A stretch of DNA of 5,240 nt, taken from assembly GCA_964352905.1 (NCBI GenBank), contig CAYGTS010000164.1, positions 1-5,240 on the forward strand. The letters are read 5' to 3'. The notes below the pieces were generated by a model, which ran no database searches, was not told the origin of the DNA, and saw nothing but the letters and a program-made list of their open reading frames with translations. Made by a program: the position numbers and the translations under genes. Positions 1 to 5,240 of the stretch are shown in pieces; positions within the stretch are counted from its first letter, which is position 1; each line of letters opens with the position of its first letter. Source of the DNA: CAYGTS01 sp964352905 (GTDB lineage Bacteria > Pseudomonadota > Gammaproteobacteria > JAHCLG01).

Positions 1-13
1 TTAATGTGAGATT

Positions 14-52
14 GCCCAAATATGGCTGTTCCTCGCTACACCGGGAATTGCT
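14..52 (-). repeat. Left-edge copy of a dispersed repeat, possible IS end or remnant
   Basis: Read on the minus strand, this stretch aligns without gaps to 5190-5228 on the plus strand, with 28 of 39 bases identical by my count. The match includes a perfect 12-bp block, CCATATTTGGGC (plus 5217-5228, minus 25-14), and shared GGAAC and GTAG blocks. It begins 3 bp beyond the stop codon of the permease gene, so it would lie in that gene's 3' untranslated region. The outermost bases, GTAA in the right-hand copies, are diverged here. If the repeat is an insertion-sequence terminus, the body of the element would lie to the left of the window. The homology is directly visible; the identity of the element is inference. 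Confidence 0.7.
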
Positions 53-55
53 GAA

Positions 56-826
56 TCACGACTTATGGAGAAGCAAATATAAGCAAATAATGGCAGACAT
101 GAATAAAAAAATGGGTTTTATAAATCGAGAACCAAAGTGAATGGCTGATACCGCGCCAAGGTATGAGCCAATCATATAGGTTGATCCTAATGTTAAGCCC
201 ACGGCAAAATTGACGTTCCCTTTAAATAAAAACATGGCTAGAGCAGAAATATTACTGGCTAATAAGACTAATCGTACTAGTCCAGTTGCTTGAACTAAAT
301 CAACTTTATAGATCAACATCATGAGTGATGTGCCAAGTGCGGCTGTGCCAGGCCCAAAAAAACCGTCGTAAAAACCAATACAAGAAGCGATAGGTATACT
401 GCTGCGTTTTTTTGGTTTTAATTCAATTTTTCGCTGATAAATTGCGGTTGGTTTTGGTATTAGCATATAGATAATAATAACTAACATTAGCAGAGGAATG
501 AGCATCGTTAAATAGCTTGAACTAATAAGTTGTATTAAAACTGCACCTAAAGCAGCCCCAAGAATTGCGCCAAATATAACAGGATACCAAAATTTAATAC
601 TAACAATATTTTTTTTGACAAAGACAAGCAAAGATTGAGAGCATCCCAAAACGCCCGCAAATTTACTGGTACCTAAAGTCATCAGTGGTGAAAGGCCTAA
701 GCCTAGTAATACCGGGACAGTTAGCAAGCCACCACCACCTGCAATGCCATCGATATATCCCGTAAATAAACCGAGAAAAGTGATAATAAAGATCAAATGA
801 ATATCAAAATGCATGATGCTGCTCAT
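56..826 (-). CDS. TauE/SafE (YfcA-like) family inner-membrane permease
   Basis: This is a 256-residue, strongly hydrophobic protein with about seven to eight predicted membrane segments, a usual length for the family. It shows the two internally related signatures of TauE/SafE proteins. The N-terminal half has GYIDGIAGGGG at residues 23-33, followed by the LSP and T-x-K motifs (T53-S54-K55). The C-terminal half has GFYDGFFGPGT at 151-161. This combination resembles E. coli YfcA. Family members are proposed to move sulfite, sulfoacetate or other small organosulfur anions across the inner membrane, but most, YfcA included, have no proven substrate, so none is assigned. The gene follows mrcA by 33 bp on the same strand and is probably co-transcribed. 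The ATG at 826-824 has GAAG seven bases upstream; a second in-frame ATG (Met5) lies 12 bases after an AAAAAGG run and is a possible alternative start. No clear terminator follows, and a dispersed repeat begins within 4 bp of the stop. Confidence 0.93.
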   Translation of the reverse strand: MSSIMHFDIHLIFIITFLGLFTGYIDGIAGGGGLLTVPVLLGLGLSPLMTLGTSKFAGVLGCSQSLLVFVKKNIVSIKFWYPVIFGAILGAALGAVLIQLISSSYLTMLIPLLMLVIIIYMLIPKPTAIYQRKIELKPKKRSSIPIASCIGFYDGFFGPGTAALGTSLMMLIYKVDLVQATGLVRLVLLASNISALAMFLFKGNVNFAVGLTLGSTYMIGSYLGAVSAIHFGSRFIKPIFLFMSAIICLYLLLHKS

Positions 827-859
827 CCTTTTTCTTCATTTGCATCGTTAGAGTTTAAA

Positions 860-3226
860 TCAGAAAATCTGATGCCCTGAATACGCCCCGCCATCATTGT
901 TATAATCACTGTCATTATAATTATAACCGTTATAATAAGGTTCATATTCCGGTTGGAATTGACTACGAAATACTTCAAATTCGCCATATTTTGATCCAGG
1001 TGGGGTACGTAATCCCGTACGTGGATCAATGCGTACGTAAATGAGTCCGGGTGGTTCGGGCAATGTATTTTCAGGTTTTCCTTCTAAATATTTACTCATA
1101 AAGCTGATCCAAATCGGTAATGCGGCTTGCCCACCATATTCATGTAAAGAGCGGGGGCGATCGTAACCCACCCACACTGTGGTCACAGCATCACCATTAA
1201 AACCAGAGAACCAAGCATCGTATTTATCGTTGGTGGTACCGGTTTTACCGGCAATATCTTCACGTTTCATGACCAGTGCGCGTCGTCCTGTACCGCGACG
1301 GATCACATCTTGTAATACTGATGTAATTAAAAAAGCATTTTGTGGCGTAATAATTTGCGGTGCAATTTGATCACTAGGCGGTAAGATGGGAGATAACGCA
1401 TCGATATCATTACAGCTAGTACAAGCAATTTTAGGCCTCGCAGCGTAAACCACTTCATCATTAGCATCTACGATTTTTTGGATGAAATAAGGTGAAACCT
1501 TATAACCACCATTAGCAAAAACCGAGAAAGCATTTGCCATTTCCAGTGGTGTCACTTGTGCTGTGCCTAATGCCATGGTTAAGTTTTTAGGTAAACGTCT
1601 TGCATCAAAGCCAAAACGTGTTACGTAATCAATTGCGTTAGGGATACCAATTGCTTCTAATAAGCGTACGGACATTAAGTTTACTGAATGAATCAGGCCA
1701 ACACGCAAACGTGTAGGACCACGGAAACTGCGTGACGCATTTTGTGGGCGCCAAGGTCTTTGCCCTGCGATCGTAACCACAATCGGTGCGTCATTAACAA
1801 TACTGGCTAAAGTAAACCCCTGTGCTAACGCTGCTGAGTAAATGAACGGTTTAAAGTTAGAACCGGGTTGTAATTCACCCTGGGTGGCGCGATTAAATTT
1901 ACTGTGATTAAAATCAAACCCGCCCACAATGGCAATTAGGGCACCATCATGTGGATTGAGTGAAACCAGCGCGCCTTCAACTGCCGGCGCTTGATCAACA
2001 ACCCAACGGTTAGGTTTTTCTTCATAGCGAATCCGGATCACATTGCCTTCTTTAAAGATTTGGCTAATGCTGCCGCGTGCGCCACTATAAGACACATCAA
2101 CGACTTTGCCATCACTCATTAATGCTTGTGCCGAACGGCCACCGCGGCTTAATACCGCAGCAGGTTTTAACACGCCAAATTCAGGAATAGCATCCAGTTT
2201 ACGGATCCATTGCTTACGATTTTCAGCCGTGGGTGTGCCCAAATTGGTTTTGGGTAGGCGGTAACGGATCGGATGACGGCGTTGGAAAGCCAATAAACCG
2301 TCTTGCAATGATTCACGCGCTAAGTCTTGGTTTTTACTATCTACAGTTGTATAAACCTTAAACCCACCGGTATACGCATCTTCACCGAACTTATCATACA
2401 TGGCTTGTCGCACCATTTCAGCAAGATAAGGTGCGCGTGCTTCAATGACAGGACCATGATAGGTCGCCGTAATGGGTTCTTTCACGGCCTCTTCGTATTG
2501 CGCCCTGGTAATGTATTTTTGCTGTAACATTTTTGTTAAAACGTGATTACGCCGCACTTTTGCTGTTTTAGGACTTAAAATGGGGTTGTTATAAGACGGG
2601 GCTTGCGCAAGACCTGCGATCATGGCCATTTGCGCAAGAGTTAGTTCATCCAGGTTTTTGCCATAATAAACACGTGCGGCAGCGGCTACACCATAAGAGC
2701 GATAGCCTAAAAAGATTTTATTTAAATACAGCTCCAAGATTTTTTGTTTAGAGAATTCATGATCAATCATCAGGGCTAATAAGATTTCATTGATTTTACG
2801 TGAATAGGTTTTTTTGCGGCTTAAAAAGAAGTTTCTAGCAACTTGCATAGTAATCGTGGATGCGCCTTGTTCTTTGCGGCCGGTTAAGGCGAGTTGTTTT
2901 ACCGCGCGTACCAGGCCAATAAAATCAACACCAGAGTGTTCATAGAAACGTTGATCTTCAGTTGCAATGACGGCTTTTTGTAATAAAGTAGGCACTTGAT
3001 CAAGCGTGATGGGGATCCGGCGCTTCTCACCAAATTCGCCGATTAGCTTATTGTCACTGGTATACACTTTCATCGGCACTTGCAACTGAATGTCTTTTAA
3101 AACTTCCACATTGGGCAAACGGTATTTCACGTAGAAGAACCCGTAGCACACGAATATGGTGCCGAGGACTAAAAAGACCAGGAGTAAGCGAAATGTTGTA
3201 ACAATCAATCTTTGTAAGTGCTTCAT
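860..3226 (-). CDS. mrcA: Penicillin-binding protein 1A, bifunctional transglycosylase/transpeptidase
   Basis: This class A PBP (also called ponA) polymerises lipid II into glycan strands and cross-links their peptides on the periplasmic face of the inner membrane. It has 788 residues, within the normal range for the family. After a short basic N-terminus comes one membrane anchor (about 7-33). The GT51 glycosyltransferase domain follows, with EDQRFYEHSGVD at 90-101 (catalytic Glu90), GASTITMQVARN at 121-132, KINE ending at Glu147, and ELYLNKIFLG from 165. A linker with an OB-like domain spans roughly 320-410. The transpeptidase domain has the nucleophile motif SNFK (Ser456, Lys459), SVN at 514-516 and KTGT at 661-664, so both activities look intact. 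A CxxC pair (Cys602, Cys605) lies in the periplasmic part. The C-terminus (about 758-781) is rich in Tyr, Asn, Asp and Gly. The ATG at 3226 has only a weak GAAG nine bases upstream. The divergent neighbour is aroK, with no pil genes between. Confidence 0.97.
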   Translation of the reverse strand: MKHLQRLIVTTFRLLLVFLVLGTIFVCYGFFYVKYRLPNVEVLKDIQLQVPMKVYTSDNKLIGEFGEKRRIPITLDQVPTLLQKAVIATEDQRFYEHSGVDFIGLVRAVKQLALTGRKEQGASTITMQVARNFFLSRKKTYSRKINEILLALMIDHEFSKQKILELYLNKIFLGYRSYGVAAAARVYYGKNLDELTLAQMAMIAGLAQAPSYNNPILSPKTAKVRRNHVLTKMLQQKYITRAQYEEAVKEPITATYHGPVIEARAPYLAEMVRQAMYDKFGEDAYTGGFKVYTTVDSKNQDLARESLQDGLLAFQRRHPIRYRLPKTNLGTPTAENRKQWIRKLDAIPEFGVLKPAAVLSRGGRSAQALMSDGKVVDVSYSGARGSISQIFKEGNVIRIRYEEKPNRWVVDQAPAVEGALVSLNPHDGALIAIVGGFDFNHSKFNRATQGELQPGSNFKPFIYSAALAQGFTLASIVNDAPIVVTIAGQRPWRPQNASRSFRGPTRLRVGLIHSVNLMSVRLLEAIGIPNAIDYVTRFGFDARRLPKNLTMALGTAQVTPLEMANAFSVFANGGYKVSPYFIQKIVDANDEVVYAARPKIACTSCNDIDALSPILPPSDQIAPQIITPQNAFLITSVLQDVIRRGTGRRALVMKREDIAGKTGTTNDKYDAWFSGFNGDAVTTVWVGYDRPRSLHEYGGQAALPIWISFMSKYLEGKPENTLPEPPGLIYVRIDPRTGLRTPPGSKYGEFEVFRSQFQPEYEPYYNGYNYNDSDYNNDGGAYSGHQIF

Positions 3227-3334
3227 CTTGAATTACTTCATGTTAGGTTAAGAGGTTAGAATCTTAGTTTAGGCCACGATGGAAAAAATGTCAGGGATAT
3301 TTTTTATAATTCTTTAAAGGCGCACATAATGACA

Positions 3335-3346
3335 TACAATATTGTA
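3335..3346. promoter_or_regulatory. Perfect 12-bp palindrome, possible operator
   Basis: TACAATATTGTA reads the same on both strands. It sits in the middle of the divergent intergenic region and lies between the -35 and -10 boxes of the candidate mrcA promoter. A protein bound there could affect mrcA and possibly aroK. It does not match a regulator site that I can name, and AT-rich palindromes of this size do occur by chance. Confidence 0.3.
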
Positions 3347-3445
3347 CAGTTCAACCGTTAATTGCACCGTCATTTAGCAGCACATGGGCGCGTGAATAGT
3401 CGCATTTCGTCACAGGATCAGTATATACTTGCAGCGAGCTGGATT

Positions 3446-3450
3446 AGAGG
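3446..3450 (+). promoter_or_regulatory. Ribosome binding site of aroK
   Basis: AGAGG ends six bases before the ATG at 3457. This is a good Shine-Dalgarno match with normal spacing and supports that ATG as the start. It contrasts with aroB, which has no clear site of its own. Confidence 0.75.
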
Positions 3451-3456
3451 TAAACA

Positions 3457-3993
3457 ATGTTTAAATTTCAGAATATTTTCTTAGTCGGTCCTATGGGAGC
3501 GGGTAAGACAACGATCGGCACATTTCTAGCAAGAGAATTAAAAAAAACGTTTTATGACAGCGATCAAGTGGTCGAGAGGCGCACAGGCGTTGATATTACC
3601 TGGATTTTTGATGTTGAAGGTGAAGCGGGTTTTCGCAAAAGAGAGATAGAAGCCATTGATGAAATCACTCAAGAGCGTGACATTGTTCTTGCAACTGGTG
3701 GTGGTGCAATTTTGGCAGCGGAAAATCGCAGGAATTTGAGTGCGCGTGGTTTAGTTATTTATCTAGCTACTTCACTTGAACAGCAAATGGTTCGCGTTGA
3801 GCACGATCGCAAAAGACCCTTGATTCAAAAAGGCGATCGCCGCAGCGTACTGGAAGAATTACAAGTAGAACGTGAACCCTTATACGAAGAAATTGCAGAT
3901 CTAAAATTTCACACTGATGATCGTAACGTACGCGCGGTTGCGAGTGAAATTGTTGATTACATTCATAAACAAAGCCAAGTTGGAACACTTTAA
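3457..3993 (+). CDS. aroK: Shikimate kinase
   Basis: AroK transfers phosphate from ATP to the 3-hydroxyl of shikimate, the fifth step of the cytosolic shikimate pathway, on the way to chorismate. The protein has 178 residues, as expected for this small single-domain NMP-kinase-like fold. The P-loop GPMGAGKT spans residues 11-18. Asp34 and Asp36 in the FYDSD motif, Arg60, the GGG at 81-83 and Arg138 in the REPLYEEIAD motif correspond to the usual magnesium and shikimate contacts. RPLI at 120-123 supplies the lid arginine that closes over ATP. Nothing essential is missing. The start is supported by an AGAGG ribosome binding site. Downstream, aroB begins 5 bp after the stop, so the two are very likely one operon. 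I chose aroK over aroL because of this aroB linkage. Confidence 0.97.
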   Translation: MFKFQNIFLVGPMGAGKTTIGTFLARELKKTFYDSDQVVERRTGVDITWIFDVEGEAGFRKREIEAIDEITQERDIVLATGGGAILAAENRRNLSARGLVIYLATSLEQQMVRVEHDRKRPLIQKGDRRSVLEELQVEREPLYEEIADLKFHTDDRNVRAVASEIVDYIHKQSQVGTL

Positions 3994-3998
3994 AAACG

Positions 3999-5090
3999 AT
4001 GACGAGCAAAATCATCACAACGGTTAAGGTTGCCCTAGAATCAACGTATCCCATCTATATTGGCAAAGCGTTGTTGGCCGATCCAAGCTTATGGCAGGCT
4101 GTATTAAAAACCAAGCGCGTTTTGGTTGTAACTAACGCAACGGTTGCGCAATATCATCTTGCACCGCTAAGCAAAGGCTTAGCGCAATTTGAATATGATG
4201 TTGTGAAGTTACCCGAAGGTGAACAACATAAAAACTTAAAGACTTGGCAAATTATTTTAAATAAACTCGTTGAAAAAAATTACCATCGTGATAGTACCGT
4301 GATTGCTTTTGGTGGCGGTGTTGTTGGTGATATTAGTGGATTTGCAGCCAGTTGTTATCAACGAGGCGTGCCTTTTTTGCAGGTACCAACGACTTTATTA
4401 GCACAAGTGGATTCTTCGATTGGTGGTAAAACCGGTATTAATTTTCAGGGTAATAAAAATTTTATTGGAAGTTTTTATCAACCACAAGCGGTGGTGATGG
4501 ATTTAGATACTCTTAACACGTTACCGCGACGTGAGTTCAGCGCAGGTCTTGCAGAAATCATTAAGGCAGCAATGCTTGCGGATGCGCATTTTTTTATTTG
4601 GCTACAAAAAAATATTGCGGCAATGTTAGTGCATGAAGCTAACAGTTTAGCTCATGCGATTGCGACAAGCTGTCGTATAAAAGCCACCATTGTAGTGCAA
4701 GACGAAAAAGAGCACGGGCCGCGTGCATTGTTAAATTTGGGGCACACGTTTGCACACGCGATTGAATCAACCACTGATTTTCAACAATATTTGCATGGTG
4801 AAGCTGTTGCAATAGGTCTGGTTATGGCTGCGCATTTATCGCAAATGCTGGGCTTAATCAATGAGGTTGCAGTGAAGCAAATTCAAACATTATTAAAAGC
4901 TGCGGATTTGCCAATAACACTTAATAAAACGGTTGATCCACAGCAATTGCTAAAGGCAATGAGTAAAGATAAAAAAATTGTTGGTAATAAACTACGGCTG
5001 ATTGTGTTAGAGAAAATAGGCAAGGCAGTCATTTTAGAAGATATTAATCCAGCGCTCGTTTTGCAGGCAATCACTGCTTGTTTGGTATAA
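3999..5090 (+). CDS. aroB: 3-dehydroquinate synthase
   Basis: AroB converts DAHP (3-deoxy-D-arabino-heptulosonate 7-phosphate) to 3-dehydroquinate, the second step of the shikimate pathway, using NAD+ and a divalent metal such as zinc. The product has 363 residues, close to the 362 of E. coli AroB. Visible motifs are PEGEQHK (72-78), the nucleotide-binding GGGVVGD (105-111), the QVPTTLLAQVDSSIGGKTGIN block (128-148), GLAEIIK (183-189, Glu186 as a metal ligand), LNLGHTFAHAIE (245-256, His249 as a ligand) and HGEAVAIG (266-273, His266 as a ligand). All three expected metal ligands are present. Only 5 bp separate it from aroK and no good Shine-Dalgarno sequence precedes its ATG, so translation is probably coupled to aroK. 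The damX-type gene that often follows aroB in gammaproteobacteria is not seen in the remaining 150 bp. Confidence 0.97.
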   Translation: MTSKIITTVKVALESTYPIYIGKALLADPSLWQAVLKTKRVLVVTNATVAQYHLAPLSKGLAQFEYDVVKLPEGEQHKNLKTWQIILNKLVEKNYHRDSTVIAFGGGVVGDISGFAASCYQRGVPFLQVPTTLLAQVDSSIGGKTGINFQGNKNFIGSFYQPQAVVMDLDTLNTLPRREFSAGLAEIIKAAMLADAHFFIWLQKNIAAMLVHEANSLAHAIATSCRIKATIVVQDEKEHGPRALLNLGHTFAHAIESTTDFQQYLHGEAVAIGLVMAAHLSQMLGLINEVAVKQIQTLLKAADLPITLNKTVDPQQLLKAMSKDKKIVGNKLRLIVLEKIGKAVILEDINPALVLQAITACLV

Positions 5091-5110
5091 TAGCGTAGCG
5101 CTATAATACC
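5084..5110 (+). terminator. Hairpin over the aroB stop codon, possible terminator
   Basis: The arms GGTATAATAGCG (5084-5095) and CGCTATAATACC (5099-5110) pair at 11 of 12 positions around the 3-base loop TAG. The left arm contains the last two codons and the stop codon (5088-5090) of aroB. There is no following T-run, so it is not a classic intrinsic terminator; it may instead stabilise the 3' end of the aroKB messenger. Each arm also contains a perfect TATAAT (5086-5091 and 5102-5107), so the same bases could act as a -10 box for something downstream. TTGTTT at 5078-5083 is 18 bp before the second one but is a weak -35. Confidence 0.4.
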
Positions 5111-5115
5111 CACTA

Positions 5116-5150
5116 TGTAACTATTCACCCTGTGGGTGGGAACGCCAAAT
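5116..5150 (+). repeat. Dispersed repeat, first right-hand copy (truncated or diverged)
   Basis: TGTAACTATTCACC at 5116-5129 is repeated exactly at 5187-5200, and over 29 bp (5116-5144 against 5187-5215) 24 positions agree, including a shared GGGAACG. The period is 71 bp. Beyond 5144 the likeness continues only briefly (CCAAAT against CCATATTTGGG), so this copy is shorter or more decayed than the next. An inverted pair ACCCAC (5108-5113) and GTGGGT (5132-5137) encloses the conserved core. There is no gene here. Confidence 0.75.
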
Positions 5151-5186
5151 CTGAACGTTCTGTGTAAATTCACAGTTAAGTTTACT

Positions 5187-5228
5187 TGTAACTATTCACC
5201 AAGTAGACGGGAACGTCCATATTTGGGC
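5187..5228 (+). repeat. Dispersed repeat, second right-hand copy, possible IS66-like terminus
   Basis: This copy starts with the same TGTAACTATTCACC core and contains CCATATTTGGGC (5217-5228), which is identical to the left-edge copy read on the minus strand. The detectable homology with the left copy covers 5190-5228. The sequence may continue past the window. IS66-family elements are known to have ends that start 5'-GTAA; here GTAAC begins at 5188, so an element running to the right is plausible. No transposase frame is visible in the remaining bases, so the assignment stays tentative. Confidence 0.7.
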
Positions 5229-5240
5229 TAAAAACAGCGA

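Larger units (their letters stand above)
3227..3456. promoter_or_regulatory. Divergent mrcA/aroK intergenic region
   Basis: These 230 bp separate two divergently read genes, so they must hold the promoter for mrcA (and probably the permease) and the promoter for aroK-aroB. On the minus strand, TTGAAC (3354-3349) is 17 bp from CATTAT (3331-3326), each matching the sigma-70 consensus at 4 of 6 positions; this is the best mrcA candidate I see. On the plus strand, TATACT (3424-3429) is a good -10 box for aroK, giving a leader of about 20 bases, but no convincing -35 lies at the right distance. A perfect TATAAT at 3305-3310 also lacks a -35. I see no coding frame, RNA gene or riboswitch here. The boundaries are certain; the individual boxes are guesses from consensus. 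Confidence 0.6.

Noticed and set aside
823..1029. Minus-strand open frame of 68 codons overlapping the 3' end of mrcA
   Set aside because: It lies inside the well-supported PBP1a reading frame on the same strand in another frame. Its sequence is low-complexity Ile/Thr/Met from the alternate reading of the Tyr/Asn-rich tail, and it resembles no protein.
1179..1370. Plus-strand open frame antisense to mrcA
   Set aside because: It is the complement of the transpeptidase-coding part of mrcA, with no ribosome binding site or recognisable domain.
1412..1423. CxxC pair in PBP1a as a metal-binding or redox novelty
   Set aside because: As I recall, a cysteine pair in this loop occurs in other gammaproteobacterial PBP1a proteins, so it is not evidence of a new domain.
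2327..2527. Second plus-strand open frame antisense to mrcA
   Set aside because: It is short, unrecognisable, and fully covered by the intact PBP1a gene.
3233..3241. Three-codon frame ATG-AAG-TAA just upstream of mrcA (minus strand)
   Set aside because: It repeats the ATGAAG of the true start and could look like a leader, but it is too short to mean anything without comparative data.
3305..3310. Perfect TATAAT on the plus strand as the main aroK promoter
   Set aside because: No -35 box lies 16-18 bp upstream and the leader would be about 140 bases; the sequence is simply AT-rich here.
3767..4054. Minus-strand open frame antisense to aroK and the start of aroB
   Set aside because: It overlaps two conserved enzymes and shows no family features; it is a shadow frame.
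4883..5173. Minus-strand open frame reaching from the repeat region into aroB
   Set aside because: Most of it is antisense to conserved aroB codons and the rest is repeat; no ribosome binding site or known motif is seen.
5116..5228. CRISPR array
   Set aside because: There are only two units, imperfectly matching, with a related inverted copy elsewhere; this does not fit a repeat-spacer array.

Overview
The window looks like a chromosomal housekeeping locus of a gammaproteobacterium with fairly low GC (about 40% by eye). The evidence is the pairing of a class A penicillin-binding protein of the PBP1a type with a divergent aroK-aroB pair, an arrangement descended from the classic gammaproteobacterial order ponA/mrcA - pil (hof) genes - aroK - aroB. 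AT-rich codon use and the lack of pil genes between mrcA and aroK would fit a host-associated lineage such as the Legionellales and relatives, but the genus cannot be fixed from this sequence.

Layout. Positions 14-52 hold a copy, reading leftward, of a short dispersed repeat. On the minus strand mrcA (860-3226, PBP1a) is followed after 33 bp by a TauE/SafE (YfcA-like) membrane permease gene (56-826), probably on the same transcript. A 230-bp intergenic region (3227-3456) holds the divergent promoters and a perfect 12-bp palindrome. On the plus strand aroK (3457-3993) and aroB (3999-5090) are 5 bp apart and clearly an operon. The last 150 bp contain no gene. They hold a hairpin on the aroB stop codon and two tandem copies of the same repeat seen at the left edge.

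How the genes work together. AroB makes 3-dehydroquinate, the first cyclic intermediate of the shikimate pathway, and AroK phosphorylates shikimate later in that pathway, which leads to chorismate, aromatic amino acids and folate. PBP1a polymerises and cross-links peptidoglycan in the periplasm. The TauE/SafE protein is an inner-membrane transporter of unknown substrate. The link between cell-wall and aromatic genes is one of inherited gene order, not shared pathway.

All four genes appear intact. No defence system, phage, CRISPR array or novel enzyme is visible. The most unusual signal is the repeat family at the two window edges. One copy abuts the permease stop codon, and two tandem copies in inverted orientation relative to it lie after aroB. 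Their shared 5'-GTAAC end resembles insertion-sequence termini, possibly of the IS66 family, facing the four-gene block from both sides.
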